Source: Arcuatula senhousia (Eukaryota > Mollusca > Bivalvia > Mytilida > Mytilidae). Taken from it: 64,000 nt of DNA. The position numbers were made by a program, and so were the translations under genes. The notes under the pieces are model-generated. The model saw only the letters and a program-made list of their open reading frames with translations. It searched no databases and was not told the origin of the DNA. Shown piece by piece: positions 11,021-21,555 of this stretch. Where the stretch lies: contig CAXARO010000919.1 in NCBI GenBank assembly GCA_963971305.1, positions 1-64,000 of the forward strand. The letters run 5' to 3'. Positions within the stretch are counted from its first letter, which is position 1. Every line of letters begins with the position of its first letter.

Positions 11021-12140
11021 TCAGAAAACGACGCTCATCTTCTGACCATCGGATTCGAATTGAAGGATTCGTTTGGAGATAACCAATGCGAAGGCTTCGG
11101 TATTGTCAGGGACGTTGCGCTCGAAATCTGCTCAGATCTGGATATCCACCGTAGACTCTTTCAACCGTTCGGACTGATGGTTCCCGTCAGTGACGAGAAA
11201 GGGATAGAGGTCGATGAAATCGGAGAGGTTGATGTCATCATTGCTCAGCTGACTTTCCTGGTTATAGAATTTCTTGCAAAATTCGGCACCCTCGTTATAG
11301 ACCCTGGCAACCTTGCACTGGGTGGAGAAGTCTGCGTTGAAATCTTCAGCGGGATTGCGCTCCGCATTGAGGGTGACGTGGATACCGGGTATTTCGAAAT
11401 CGGCAGTGGTCGAAGACCACAGCATTATGCAATTTAGCCTCATGCGGAATCCACAATCGATTTTGGTCTTACTCTGGATTTTATTAAGGAGCATCAGCTT
11501 CTTTTCGTCGGAAGGGATGATAGGGATAAACCAGGAGACTTTGCTCAAGACGTCCTTAGCCACGTCGTTGACGACGGCCATTTGCGTCCAAATCGCGCAC
11601 CAGGTAGATGCTTGAATCCATAGACGATTTTATCGTAATCCCCGGCAATGCCAAAGACGTGTCTGAGCGGAAGGGAGAAGGAAGTGAACCCGTATTGGCT
11701 GGCTTGGTTATGATATACCCGTGGTGTGCTGTGAATCCGGTATTATCCGCTTCGGCATCGGCCGTTGAATCTTTGAACCACAACTGGTTGAGCCCTGGGA
11801 TTAGGAGAAGTCGTCAGGATAGGTGAGCATACCAAGCATGGTGGTGGCCGCGCCTGGATCGTTCAGGTGCTCATACACCTGGCCGAAGAGTCGGTAGCTG
11901 ATCCGGCGAAAAAGGAACATCACACTGTTGTGGACAAGGGTCACCAGATCTGCGTCGTCCTAGGCGGTGACATTGTTCTTTTGAAGTCTACCTTCGATCA
12001 AGAGCTTTCGACGGGGTGGAAGAAGAGATGTTTGGTCTCGATATTAATGCGTATATCTGCACCGGCACAATTCAGCTGAGCCCCGGTTGGAGGTTCGTAT
12101 TCGTGAATCTGATACTCCTCAAAATTTTCATCGAAAGTCA
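11021..12140 (-). pseudogene. Double-jelly-roll major capsid-like protein, E1
   Basis: Decayed copy of the Polinton/adintovirus double-jelly-roll capsid protein. From the N-terminus, recognisable blocks in different frames are YEPPTGAQLNCAGADIRINI, HLFLHP, NQLWFKDSTADA, NTGF.A.HGYIITKPAN, FG.A.DYDKIVYGFKH, SKVSWFIPIIPSDEKKLMLL, EIPGIHVTLNAERNPAEDF, INLSDFIDLYPFLVTDGNHQ, and an end SDGQKM.VVF. The block 11,132-11,581 is open. An in-frame TGA at 11,132-11,134 splits off the last ~37 codons, and the same TGA is present in both E2 copies. The family forms the trimeric capsomer of Polinton virions. Family assignment is firm from the motif order; the gene is non-functional here. Confidence 0.8.
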
Positions 12141-12159
12141 GTTAGAATATCGGTCAGGA

Positions 12160-12655
12160 TACTGTAAAGCGGGTTATTTGGTGGTTTAATTTTCGCTTAT
12201 TTTCGCGGATCAAGGACAATCGCGAAAATAAAACACGCAGAATATTAAATCTAAAGACAGATTTTTTCTTTGGTATGATTTCTATTCTTTTTCATGCTTT
12301 ATTGATCACTATTTTTTCTCTTAGAAAATTGTTCAGGTGCTTATATACATGTATTGCAATTCTTCAATCAATCTTATTTACGCAATCCACAATTATTTAA
12401 GTTCAAAGTAATTAGTACAATGTAGCTCGTACATCTTTGCAAGCCTTCTTTTCAACTAATGAGTGAACAATAGGAGACATTTTAAATTGACGATATAAAT
12501 TTTATTTTCGCAGAACTATATTTTTCGCGAGTAGCAAACTATCGCAAAAAAAGGAAAATTAGATACCCGCGAAAAAAAATAATTACGGTATAAGGTACTT
12601 TCTGCTCCTAAAATCGCGGAAATTTACCTCCGCGAAAATAACCCGCTATACGGTA
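12160..12655. mobile_element. MITE-like element in E1
   Basis: Begins tactgtaaagcgggttattt and ends with its imperfect complement (...ataacccgctatacggta). It contains several Cgcgaaaata/tattttcgcg inverted motifs and is strongly AT-rich. It lies just upstream of the capsid gene. A copy at the same point in E2 (24,712-25,066) keeps the left end but is truncated at the right. The insertion therefore predates the two elements' separation. Confidence 0.75.
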
Positions 12656-12659
12656 TATT

Positions 12660-13006
12660 CTATCGATTGCTCCGGACAAAGTCGTGGGTGGTGGTGATGC
12701 CCCCATCCAAAAAGAGATTATTGAGACGGGCTTGCTGCTGCGGGATCCTCTCCGTCTTGGTGGGGTGCTGAAGGAAGATTTTTATATTGCGAGTCACTCG
12801 ATGGATGATGTGGTCCATCGCCTTGCTCGCACCTTTCTCCAAGCCTTCAGGTTTGCATTGGAAGTGGCGCTCACGGCCTTACTACTCAACGTCTTTGCGG
12901 GGGGAGAGGTAAGCACTTGTCCGGATAGATTGGCGATGTCATCAAATAGCCCACGGCCGCCGACGGCATATCTTCGTCGAAAACCGTGATTCACTACATA
13001 AGGCAT
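12660..13006 (-). pseudogene. Basic small Polinton protein (E1 only)
   Basis: From the ATG at 13,004-13,006 the frame reads MPYVVNHGFRRRYAVGGRGL, then FDDIANLSGQVLTSP and a Lys/Arg/Ala-rich stretch. It shifts frame near 12,830 and continues HIIHRVTRNIKIFLQH to ...LFLDGG. Size and composition (Gly-Arg-Gly-hydrophobic start, then basic helix) resemble small basic core or maturation proteins of adenovirus-like and Polinton virions; this is a guess from composition only. Its start overlaps the end of the upstream DUF8207-like gene in another frame. E2 has lost this segment. Confidence 0.4.
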
Positions 13007-13811
13007 CGTAAATCTATTTGCAGGAGCTTTCGATGCAGCTTTTTGTACTCGTTCCTGCTGAATTGACCGGACTTCCTCATGGCGTCGAGGAAGACCATGA
13101 TTTCTTTGCGCACCCCATTATTCCCAGCCTGGTAGGCGGCAGCACAAAGGTCGAGACGATCTAACAACTGGTCGAAAAATTAGGGGAGGAAGACGATCTG
13201 CACCCCACTCCGATACTTAATTTGCCTGTAGATGTACGAGACGATTTCCTTCCACTTGTGGCTCTTGTTCGCCTTGGGGGTTCTTGGGAGAATAGAATTT
13301 CCTTTGTACATGGCACCTGACGCTTTCATGATGTCGCCGTAATTTGCAAAGTCCTCGGCGTCATAGGATTCGGGATCGGGACATTTCTTGACCATGAGCT
13401 GCCATTAGCCAGGAGTGCCCTTATTGCGCTTACCGTCGACAAAGATGGCATCGTCCTCCACCCGCAATTCAAAGGTATGATCGGCTTTGAGAGTCATACT
13501 GAACTGTGAATAGTGGGTTGCTACAATACTTGCTCGATAGCTGGTTGGTCGTCGTCGTCCTCGGTGGCAGGGGTAGGATGGGGAAGGGCAAGCACCTGTG
13601 CGGGCAGAGCGAGTGGGATATCTTCGATCGTTTTGGTGATTTGAGTGGTATTCTCCTTTCGCGGCTCGACCACGGGCTTAGAGAGATCGCAGCTGAGTCC
13701 AATCTTATCTAGACGACGCTGTATATCGCTAGCCTAGATGCTACGCTTCGTCTCTTGCAAGTCCTTGACCAGCGCCTCACGCTCATCGTAGGTAAGGTCT
13801 TCAACGTCCAT
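12994..13811 (-). pseudogene. DUF8207-like Polinton protein, E1
   Basis: The start ATG is at 13,809-13,811. The N-terminal part is a helical, polar region (ALVKDLQETKRSI, RRLDKIGLSCDLSKP), then an acidic/Pro linker (LPHPTPATEDDDDQPAIEQ). The C-terminal domain is VKKCPDPESYDAEDFANYGD followed by HKWKEIVSYIYRQIKYRSG and VQIVFLP. The tail NNGVRKEIMVFLDAMRKSGQ then ends ...QIDLRCLM and TAG at 12,994. This matches, from memory of the family, an invertebrate protein (labelled DUF8207 in databases) found beside Polinton polymerases; its function is unknown. Several frameshifts and a stop in the N-terminal part make it a pseudogene. The first codons (MDVEDLTYDE) resemble the ATPase start of E2, so E1 seems to have lost the ATPase by a deletion fusing the two genes. 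Confidence 0.6.
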
Positions 13812-13824
13812 TTATCAATATAAA
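13812..13824. promoter_or_regulatory. 13-bp gap between divergent starts (E1)
   Basis: The minus-strand ATG at 13,809-13,811 and the plus-strand ATG at 13,825-13,827 are separated by 13 bp (ttatcaatataaa). E2 keeps the same arrangement (26,758-26,770, ttatctttataaa). A TATA-like string is present in both. A true bidirectional promoter would have to lie within the opposing coding sequences. Confidence 0.5.
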
Positions 13825-14048
13825 ATGGGAATGTACTGCTTGAAGTGCAAGAAGAAGACGGAGGCGAATTACCGCGCCGTGATAACGAGCGACGACAGAA
13901 GGTGAGGACCTGCGGTGCGCGGAAATTGCAATTCATCAAGACGGAGTGGGGCGTCGGACTCATGAATCAGCAAATCGATCGGATGCCAGTCGACATGCAT
14001 CTGCCCGGTCATAATTTCACTGGTCCGGGGACTAGACTCAGCCAGTGA
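13825..14048 (+). pseudogene. DUF5679 / phospholipase A2-like protein, E1 (truncated)
   Basis: The plus-strand start reads MGMYCLKCKKKTEANYRAVI (a zinc-finger-like CxxC block of DUF5679 type) and stops at codon 27. In the next frame it continues VRTCGARKLQFIKTE, then VDMHLPGHNFTGPGTRLSQ and a stop. LPGHNFTGPGT is the calcium-loop region typical of the parvovirus-like phospholipase A2 domain carried by many Polintons. In E1 the catalytic part is gone: the sequence runs directly into the C-terminus of DNA polymerase B. E2 keeps the catalytic part. Such enzymes are thought to help virions leave endosomes. Confidence 0.7.
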
Positions 14049-14059
14049 CTGAATTCCGA

Positions 14060-17000
14060 ATTAGTCGCTAGCATGAGCAATTCGATAGCAAGTCCGTTGG
14101 CAAGGGTGCTGATGCCATTTGGGAGGATGTGACGCTTATCGTCCTTGGCGGAGAGGGCAATCTTGTTGATCTCCTCGGCATAGATCTGATGGAGATGACT
14201 GCGAAGGATGCTCATCAGTCGATGTATCTCCTGCTGAGTCTCCAGGCATCGCTTGATGACGCTCTTGCAATTGGTGACTCCCTTTGCCTTCTTGGTGGTC
14301 TAACCGTCGTCCATCTTGAAGGGATAAAGTTTCGCCCGGAGCCCAACGAAGTCGGTCATGGTGTTGCCGCCGAATTCGTTCTTGAACATTTTGATGACTT
14401 TCTTATTCACGCCGGTGAGGATGCCGGAGGGATGCTTGGTTGGGTAGTTGGACGTATCGAACCTGGCCTTCGAGATTTCCAGGATTTACGCTTCAAAGTA
14501 GACGGGCTTATCGATCTTGAGCTTAGTCTTCTTCATGTGCACGGCTGTCAGATTCTCAGTGAAGACCATTCGACGATCGAAGTTGGCCTTGGCCACGAGC
14601 TTCAGGGGCTGCTTTTCGGTGGTGACCAGTCTTACAATGAAGCGTTTCCGGATATTTTCCATGGTCTTGCATAAGACCCAATTATTCATGAGCTTGAACA
14701 AGTCCTTCTCGGAAGCAGTCTTGGCCTTGGCGTGGAAATTGGTACTAAGGTCGATAAATTTCTTGAGCGATGGGGATAGGCTGAATCTGACGATGCGATT
14801 GACTTTGGTAAGCTTCATTCCCCTCTTTAGATACATCTTTTTCGATAGTGGAACGTATATTTTTCATGCTTGCCCAAATGAGGCACGAGCTCGCGGACTT
14901 TTGCGAACTCCACGTTCCCCGGTGGTGCGAGAGGAGTCATTGTTGGCGTCATGAAGTTCCTGTGGGTATTCGAGATCGCATTCTACCCAGGCTCCATATT
15001 CGTGGTTGTCGATCTTTTCCGGCTGCACCCACTCGAAGTCTCCCGTTAGGAGAGGTTGCGCCATCATAGAGATTATCGGCACCGAGATAGGTCAAATACC
15101 TGGTGAGCTGGGTGCTATCGAAGCTGTCCATGTAGGGTGTTTTGGCCTTGCCATGGCGGTGCCCTCTCGAACATTATCAGCATATCCGGATCGAAGAGCA
15201 GCTCCGATCTCACCTCGATGGTATTGAGGGCGGCGTCGTAGGATAGCCGGAGGATGTAAAGCAGTGAGCGGGATCGAGTCGACAGTGGGCCAGGCAGATA
15301 TCCCTGAAATTCTTAAAGATGTCGGTCAGTAGCAGTACGTCAGTCTCGAGGTAGAGATCGTGGTAATCGCGTATGGTCTTGCACTCGAAGGTCTCCCAGA
15401 CCCTCTGAGCGTGTGCTCTCCGGAGAGCCTGCTGAAGAAGGCTTCTTTGGGTGGGAGCTGAGTCTCTTCTAGCTTTGCCGGTCCATCCATCTTGTTGCGA
15501 TCGCTGCATCTCGCATTCATTGTCGCGAATTGGTCAGAAGTAAGATTCTTCGCTAGCGTATCCAGGCTGTACCGCATAAACCTGCACGAATCGAAGAACC
15601 TCATTTCCAGATCGTCCACCTGCTTTGAGAAGCTGATAAACTTCTCGTTTGTATTGGTGATGTGGTTGATCTTACCCTCTGTGTGGCCAAGATGTGGACG
15701 CTTCGCCGCAGATGTGGCAATGCATTCTTGCTTCGAAGCGCGCCTTATCGTCGTCAGTCATCTCAATTGGATTATTTATTGTAAAGCTTGTCATTGATCC
15801 GCACTTCTTCTCTTCCTCCACGCACTGCACGAGTTCCTTGGTCGCATCCTTCCGGCAGTAGACGACCGGATCTTTGTAGTCGCCGTGAGCGTACTTTAAG
15901 TGGTAGCAGAATCCAGAGGGGCGCTGAAGTTGGTCGGCTTTCTTGTAGGAGTGGTATGTATCCGGCTGGCAGGTGTCGAGCTTCTCTGTGAAGCACTCGA
16001 AATCCGCGTAGATCGCAGAGGGGACTTTCATCATCTTCTTTTGATTATGGAAAGTTATGGCGGATCTTTCTTCGGGCATCTCGATCCTGACCGAATCCTT
16101 CGGGCTTCAAATCTCCATATGCTCGTCCTGGAAAAGTAGGAGAGGCATCTACGACAGAAGAAGACTGCCTCTTTGTGACCGGTTACTTGAGACGTCAAGA
16201 GTCGTGAGAGGCTCTTGATCCAGTAGTAATGTTGCTTATCTTCGCGAGTCAGAAAGAGAAAATCTACGTGGGTAGGACCCGAATTCTCTGATTTTTTGGA
16301 GATCTTCTTCCCCATCTTCATCCTTCTTTACGTCGTCGAAACCGAAAACATTGACGTTGTAGTTGGGGTTCTCGAATATTTCAATGGCCCTGAGTGAGAC
16401 GTGGAAGTCGCTGCCTTCGAAATTCAGCTCATCCTCCCATTTCTTATACTGATCATGAGCCACGCGGTAGGCATATATAGTATCTTTATCATCCCGATGA
16501 AGGGCTGCCAGTATTATCCACTGCTCATTTTCCACGTTGATGATCGCCTTCTTTTTCGCGAATGCCAACGGATGGGTATAAAGGAAGCTTTCTTGAGCGG
16601 CTTGAATTGGTTGAGATGGATTTCTAGCTGCTCAACGTGTCCGAATGTCCACCCGCTCCCTTCCCGCATATATCTAGCCAAATTTTCCTTGACCTTCCCC
16701 ATCATGGAGGCGATCTCCAAATCGGGGTCTACGGAATCGAAGAGAGTAGCAAGGTCCGATCTGAAGTTGATGGTGACAAAAATATTCTCCCCGGTCGCAA
16801 AGTTGGTTTTAATCTTCTCGACTAGAAGCACTAAATGGACATTCAATCCCTTCTTTTGGGTGAGAGCATCTGAGATAGAAGTGGAGATCTTGCTTCGGCT
16901 TAGCTTGAGAAACGTTGCTACGTCATGTGGCTTCTTAGGTTCGAAGACGACCGCGTCAAAAACGCCATTCATGCTTCCCGTTTATCAGTGACATTGATCT

Positions 17001-17178
17001 CCTCTTCGAGTGGAGCGCTTCTGATGCCCTCTTCCACCTGATGGAGCAGATCCTCTCTCTTGAGCCGGGAGTACTTGGTGAGGCCGTTATTCTTTGCCAG
17101 CTTTTTTAGCTGCTTCTTGCTTAAGAATTCCTGGCGGGCAAATTTACAGATGGCTTTCTCCTCGATAAGCTTCGCCAT
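14060..17178 (-). pseudogene. Protein-primed DNA polymerase B (E1)
   Basis: Type B polymerase of Polinton/adintovirus kind, which replicates the element from a protein primer. Order from the N-terminus: KKQLKKLAKNNGLTKYSRLK; MREGSGWTFGHVEQLEIHLNQF (16,514-16,972 frame, read in two parts); KKAIINVENEQW and YKKWEDELNFEGSDF; a Cys block SQVTGHKEAVFFCRRCLSYF; exonuclease motif I IYADFECF (D and E present); MRFFDSCRFMRYSLDTLAKN; YHDLYLETDVLLLTDIF and DPAHCFTS; a motif-A region reading YLGADNLYDGA (Asp of YLDANNLYG changed to Gly); QPLLTGDFEWV; LMNNWVLCKTMENIRKRF; and near the end SHLHQIYAEEINKIALSAKD. At least seven frameshifts occur, and motif C is deleted. The gene is dead, but the family is certain. 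Confidence 0.88.
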
Positions 17179-17373
17179 GGCCTCCTTGGTTTTCCTGCTA
17201 TATCTCCTCAGACCCTCTTCCTTGGCTATTTAACGAAGTGCCTTCATGGTCTCTTTGACAACGACCTTTCCTCCGACTGGGGCGTCCTTCTCTTCTTCAT
17301 CCTGCTGATCTGGATTACTCCTATTACTCTATTTTATTCACAAGGTTGGGCGGAGCTTAATTTTCTCGGTCTT

Positions 17374-17738
17374 TTATGTAAGATATAAACAAAGAAGTCT
17401 GAAATAATTGACCCGTGACCAACCAGATTGATAAAATAGAGTAATATGTCTCCACCAAAGACCATCCTTCCCGTGCTTGCTCTTGCAGAACTGAACCTTC
17501 TTCCTCTTGAGTGGGTAGCCATAGGTGGTCTTCTCTCTTGGTCGATCCTCAAATCGTGGCTCGGTAGACTCCGCCCTGCAGTTTTGACACCGTTGTGTGG
17601 TCGGATCCATCTGCACGACGTTTGTGTTATCGCAGCACTGCTGCTACTTTTGTAGGGTTGGGGTACTATCTTCCAAATCTTCCCACTCTCCAGAAAGAAA
17701 TCCTGATAGCGATCCATGTTATGATTACAGAATGCCAT
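17374..17738 (-). pseudogene. Small zinc-ribbon-like protein (E1)
   Basis: Begins MAFCNHNMDRYQDFFLESG, shifts frame, then continues MDPTTQRCQNCRAESTEP and YPLKRKKVQFCKSKHGKD. In E2 (37,775-38,138) the middle is intact and supplies the upstream half of the metal site (QQCCDN...RCQN), suggesting a CC-x-CxxC zinc ribbon. It is the outermost minus-strand gene, just upstream of PolB. A second protein with the same start pattern (MDHLQEFFLEN) lies at 25,500-26,205. Function is unknown; a transcription-factor-type ribbon is one guess. Confidence 0.5.
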
Positions 17739-17978
17739 CCTTATATTTATACCAATTTGAGACATTATCTCACCATTGCCGCCCTCTCCTTCTAAGGTGT
17801 CCATCTTACGTACGGATACCACGGATTGTAAAAACCATATTTTTTTTGTATTTACCCTATGCTCAAAAGGGATGCTGTCCGTATGCATCTGGCCGTCGGG
17901 GATGGGGTCCTATTCATGATTTCCTCTTTAATAGTGGTGGTGGTGTTATTAAACTCCCCTTTTTCATACTCTTTGGGT

Positions 17979-18081
17979 GTAATCGATTGGGTGATAACGA
18001 AGTATTTAACCTATATCATCCATAATATCGATTTTCGACTGTTTCGATTAGGAATGGGTTGTGAATAGAAATGTCTAAGTT
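17979..18081. repeat. Diverged 171-bp-type repeat at right end of E1
   Basis: Starts gtaatcgattgggtgataac and continues taacctatatcatcc, ttttcgactgtttcgattag, gaatgggttgtgaatagaaa and tgtctaag. It aligns in the same orientation with the left-end repeats (gtaatcgataggggaga...taacctatatcgcc...ctcgacggttccgat...). So the element ends are direct, not inverted. The homologous copy in E2 is at 38,370-38,470. Confidence 0.75.
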
Positions 18082-18179
18082 TTGAATACTTAGGTTAATG
18101 CACTCGATTCGACTTACGAAAAATTAAATTTCAAAGGCATATCTTAAGAATGCATAAAATATCTAATTGGTTGCAAATT

Positions 18180-18388
18180 CCTTGAAATTCGAATGTCGAA
18201 TAAGGAATCAGTTCCTTATTCGATATTCGTTTAAGGCATATCCTAAAATAAGGATCGGAATATGGAATGTCGAATAAGTAACTATTTCCTTATTCAAAAT
18301 TTGAATGTCGAATAAGTTACTGGTTACTTATTCGATATTTGAATGTCGAATAAGGAATAAGGAATAAGTAACCAACTTGACCGTTCTT
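18180..18388. repeat. Palindrome cluster at right boundary of E1
   Basis: A dense set of short palindromes built on CGAATAAG/CTTATTCG. One is cgaataaggaa-tcag-ttccttattcg at 18,197-18,222; another is near 18,308-18,334 (one mismatch). Identity with E2 stops at ccgttctt (18,388 and 38,814), which marks the shared right boundary. Confidence 0.85.
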
Positions 18389-19194
18389 ACTTATTTGACA
18401 TTCGAATAGGAATGTTGAAACGTAGCATGCGGTTAAAAATTTAATTTTCTTATTTGAAATAATTTCTTTCGATTTTAACTGTTGATCCAGCCTCCAAAAT
18501 TTAATTTAGTGCGAACAATTAATTTTTAAATGTTTTATGGCAGGACTTTCATTTTTAACAAGACGTACCTTTTTATTGTAAAATCAAACTCTTAAACTCA
18601 TTTAAGTATCGTGAATAAAATCTTATATAAATATGGATCGTGACGTTTGAACAGATTTTCCTATTTCAAAAATCAGATTTTTGGCATTCTGTCTTTTTAT
18701 TTCAGAATTCACTATAACCCCCACCCCCTTAAAATATAATGACCAACTCTTGACAATACGCCAACTGACCCCTGACTGATTTCTTCTTTTGTTATTTAAT
18801 TGGCGATCAAATTCATTATCAGGCCCTGTAAAAATATAGCTGGATAACACATGAATTGTTACTCAGAAACAGATTTTATTTCAGATAATGTGGCCAGGAT
18901 CAACCATCTTTTTTTATATACATTTAACATTACAATAACCTTTAATGAAGTACTTCCTGTTCGGCATCCTTAAAAAATTTAAAAAAAATAAAAATAGTTG
19001 ATCTTTTAATGATAATTAAGTTTTTGTTTCTAATACATCAATATCATTTGTTCGAAATTTGTCTTCTCTAAGAATAACTATGTGTCTCTGTGAGTTTTTA
19101 TATTTATACAATCAACAAGGATTATATTTTAAAAATATTACGCAGAGACATAAGATGGGAAACTCTAAATTCTTAATTTATTATCCCCGAAGAG
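18389..19194. other. Unique AT-rich spacer between E1 and the 168-bp satellite
   Basis: No open frame, RNA gene or repeat that I can support. Ordinary AT-rich sequence. Confidence 0.6.
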
Positions 19195-20214
19195 TGCAGA
19201 AAAAAATCCTACGACGTGCGTGGCTATGGGGCCTAGTGAGAATAAAAGTGGGGACCATGGGGTCCACAACCTATATGGTCCTTATTTGCCACAACTTCCG
19301 GTTGTGAAGATATCGAGGTCCAAAAAAGTGTAATATAGCCACAATGGTACTATGTCTACCCCCTGCAGAAAAAATCCTACGACGTGCGTGGCTATGGGGC
19401 CTAGTGAGAATAAAAGTGGGGACCATGGGGTCCACAACCTATATGGTCCTTATTTGCCACAACTTCCGGTTGTGAAGATATCGAGGTCCAAAAAAGTGTA
19501 ATATAGCCACAATGGTACTATGTCTACCCCCTGCAGAAAAAATCCTACGACGTGCGTGGCTATGGGGCCTAGTGAGAATAAAAGTGGGGACCATGGGGTC
19601 CACAACCTATATGGTCCTTATTTGCCACAACTTCCGGTTGTGAAGATATCGAGGTCCAAAAAAGTGTAATATAGCCACAATGGTACTATGTCTACCCCCT
19701 GCAGAAAAAATCCTACGACGTGCGTGGCTATGGGGCCTAGTGAGAATAAAAGTGGGGACCATGGGGTCCACAACCTATATGGTCCTTATTTGCCACAACT
19801 TCCGGTTGTGAAGATATCGAGGTCCAAAAAAGTGTAATATAGCCACAATGGTACTATGTCTACCCCCTGCAGAAAAAATCCTACGACGTGCGTGGCTATG
19901 GGGCCTAGTGAGAATAAAAGTGGGGACCATGGGGTCCACAACCTATATGGTCCTTATTTGCCACAACTTCCGGTTGTGAAGATATCGAGGTCCAAAAAAG
20001 TGTAATATAGCCACAATGGTACTATGTCTACCCCCTGCAGAAAAAATCCTACGACGTGCGTGGCTATGGGGCCTAGTGAGAATAAAAGTGGGGACCATGG
20101 GGCCCACGGCCTATATGGTCCTTATTTGCCACAACTTCCGGTTACGAAGATATCGAGGTCCAAAAAAAGTGTAATATAGCCACAACGGTACTATGTCTAC
20201 CCTCTGCAGAAAAA
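19195..20214. repeat. 168-bp satellite array (6 units)
   Basis: Units start (atcctacg) at 19,206, 19,374, 19,542, 19,710, 19,878 and 20,046, all 168 bp apart. The first five look identical. The last has several substitutions (for example ggcccacggc, cctctgcag), a typical array-edge pattern. It shares ggctatgg, taaaagtgggg, acctatatggtccttatttg and aacttccggttgt with the 160-bp satellite, so the two arrays descend from one unit. Confidence 0.96.
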
Positions 20215-20840
20215 GTAATTGATAGGGGAGAATTAGAGGTATTTAACCGATGGTGTTTAATCTCGACTGTTCCGATTAGGGATAGGTTGCGATTTTATAT
20301 AGAAGTGTCTAAAGGTGGGTCCTTTCGACCTCGATTTCAACTCGGTTGGGTATGATCACTCGATATTGGACCGGTTGTAATTGATAGGGGAGATATCGAG
20401 CTGTATAACCTATATCGCCGATGGTGTCGAATCTCGACGGTTCGGATTAGGGATAGGTTGTGATTTCATATAGAAGTGTCTAAAGGTGGGTCCTTTCGAC
20501 CTCGATCTCAACTTGGTTTGGTACGATCACTCGATATTGGACCGGTTGTAATTGATAGGGGAGATATCGAGCTATATAACCTATATCGCCGATTGTGTCG
20601 AATCTCGACGGTTCGGAATTGGGATTAGGGATAGGTTGCGATTTTATATAGAAGTGTCTAAGGGTGGGTCCTTTCGATCTCGATTTCAACTCGGTTGGCT
20701 ACGATCACTCGATATTGGACCGGTTGTAATCGATAGGGGAGATATCGAGCTATATAACTTTTATCGTCGATAGTGTCGAATCTCGACGGTTCCGATTAGG
20801 AATTTGATGTGATTTTTAGTGTAGAAATGTCTAAAGGTGG
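20215..20840. repeat. 171-bp subterminal repeats, left end of element E2
   Basis: The motif tcgac(t/g)g recurs at 20,263, 20,434, 20,605 and 20,783 (171, 171, 178 bp apart). The first unit joins the satellite directly at ctctgcagaaaaag. Confidence 0.9.
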
Positions 20841-21011
20841 ACCCATTTGACTTCGATTACCACTAGTTTGGCCACGATCAATTGATATCGAAAAGGTAAG
20901 TAGTATGATAAGGGGGATTTTACATCACCACTTTTCAAGGGTAAATCCTGCATATGGTGCTCACCGCCGACAGCCATAGTGCATCCCTATTGAGCAAAAG
21001 TAAATACAAGA

Positions 21012-21357
21012 ATGTCTTTCGTACCTAGTAGAGACGACTTCATCAGTGATAATGTCTTCCGGGAAAAGGTGGAGGAGCAGAGTCAAGAAGCTCTAAAATG
21101 GAAGGACCTACCCATCGGGACGACAATCTACGAAATGATGGAAGAAATAGTGGTGGATGGAAAGTACGTGTACGGTTAGTCAAAGATCCTCACCTTGGAG
21201 GACAGACAAGGAGAGGGCATCAAAGTAGGGAGTTAATGATCCGTCGCTTGACAAAGCAAAAGATCACTTGCAAGGGGCCTACATCAGTAGCACAGGATTA
21301 AACTTGTCCAAAAAGTCCAAGCAGGAATATCTCTCCTACGATCTGGTGAGGAAGTAA
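21012..21357 (+). pseudogene. Short Polinton protein of unknown function (E2)
   Basis: The ATG at 21,012 opens MSFVPSRDDFISDNVFREKV, then KWKDLPIGTTIYEMMEEIVV and a stop after KYVYG. The same frame resumes SKILTLEDRQGEGIKV. A shifted frame gives LDKAKDHLQGAYISSTG and ends SKQEYLSYDLVRK with TAA at 21,355. The full length was about 115 residues. The pattern (W.DLP.G..Y, then an ILTLED.G..IKV strand pair) could fit an OB-fold, as in a single-strand DNA-binding protein, but I cannot confirm it. It is the only plus-strand gene at the left end. Confidence 0.5.
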
Positions 21358-21388
21358 ACAAATCTAACGGGTGGTGTGTGGGACTAGA

Positions 21389-21422
21389 AAATTCCCAATC
21401 CAAATGACTGGATTGGGAATTT
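21389..21422. other. Perfect 14-bp stem hairpin (E2)
   Basis: Identical stem and loop to 8,917-8,950 of E1, again between the convergent ends of two genes. The flanking sequence has several substitutions, while the stem has none. Confidence 0.8.
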
Positions 21423-21459
21423 TGTTTTGGTCACTGAAATATTTGATTTGGGAGAGTAT

Positions 21460-21531
21460 GTGAACGGAGCATATCAGGGAGCGCTAGCAGAGTGCGTGAA
21501 CGGAGCATATCATGGAGCGCTAGCGGAGTGA
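21460..21531. repeat. Two 36-bp direct repeats (E2)
   Basis: Counterpart of 8,988-9,059: two tandem copies beginning gtgaacggagcatatca. Confidence 0.8.
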
Positions 21532-21555
21532 TGTGCAAGAGTGGTAGAAACCTCC

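Noticed and set aside
11060..11437. Plus-strand 125-codon frame present in all three element copies
   Set aside because: It is antisense to the capsid gene, whose minus-strand motifs are convincing; conservation follows from the copy relationship.
14129..14674. Plus-strand 181-codon frame
   Set aside because: Antisense shadow of the C-terminal half of DNA polymerase B.
17334..17888. Minus-strand 184-codon frame as a single protein
   Set aside because: Only its middle start (17,738) matches the small zinc-ribbon-like protein; the rest is read in a wrong frame after a shift.
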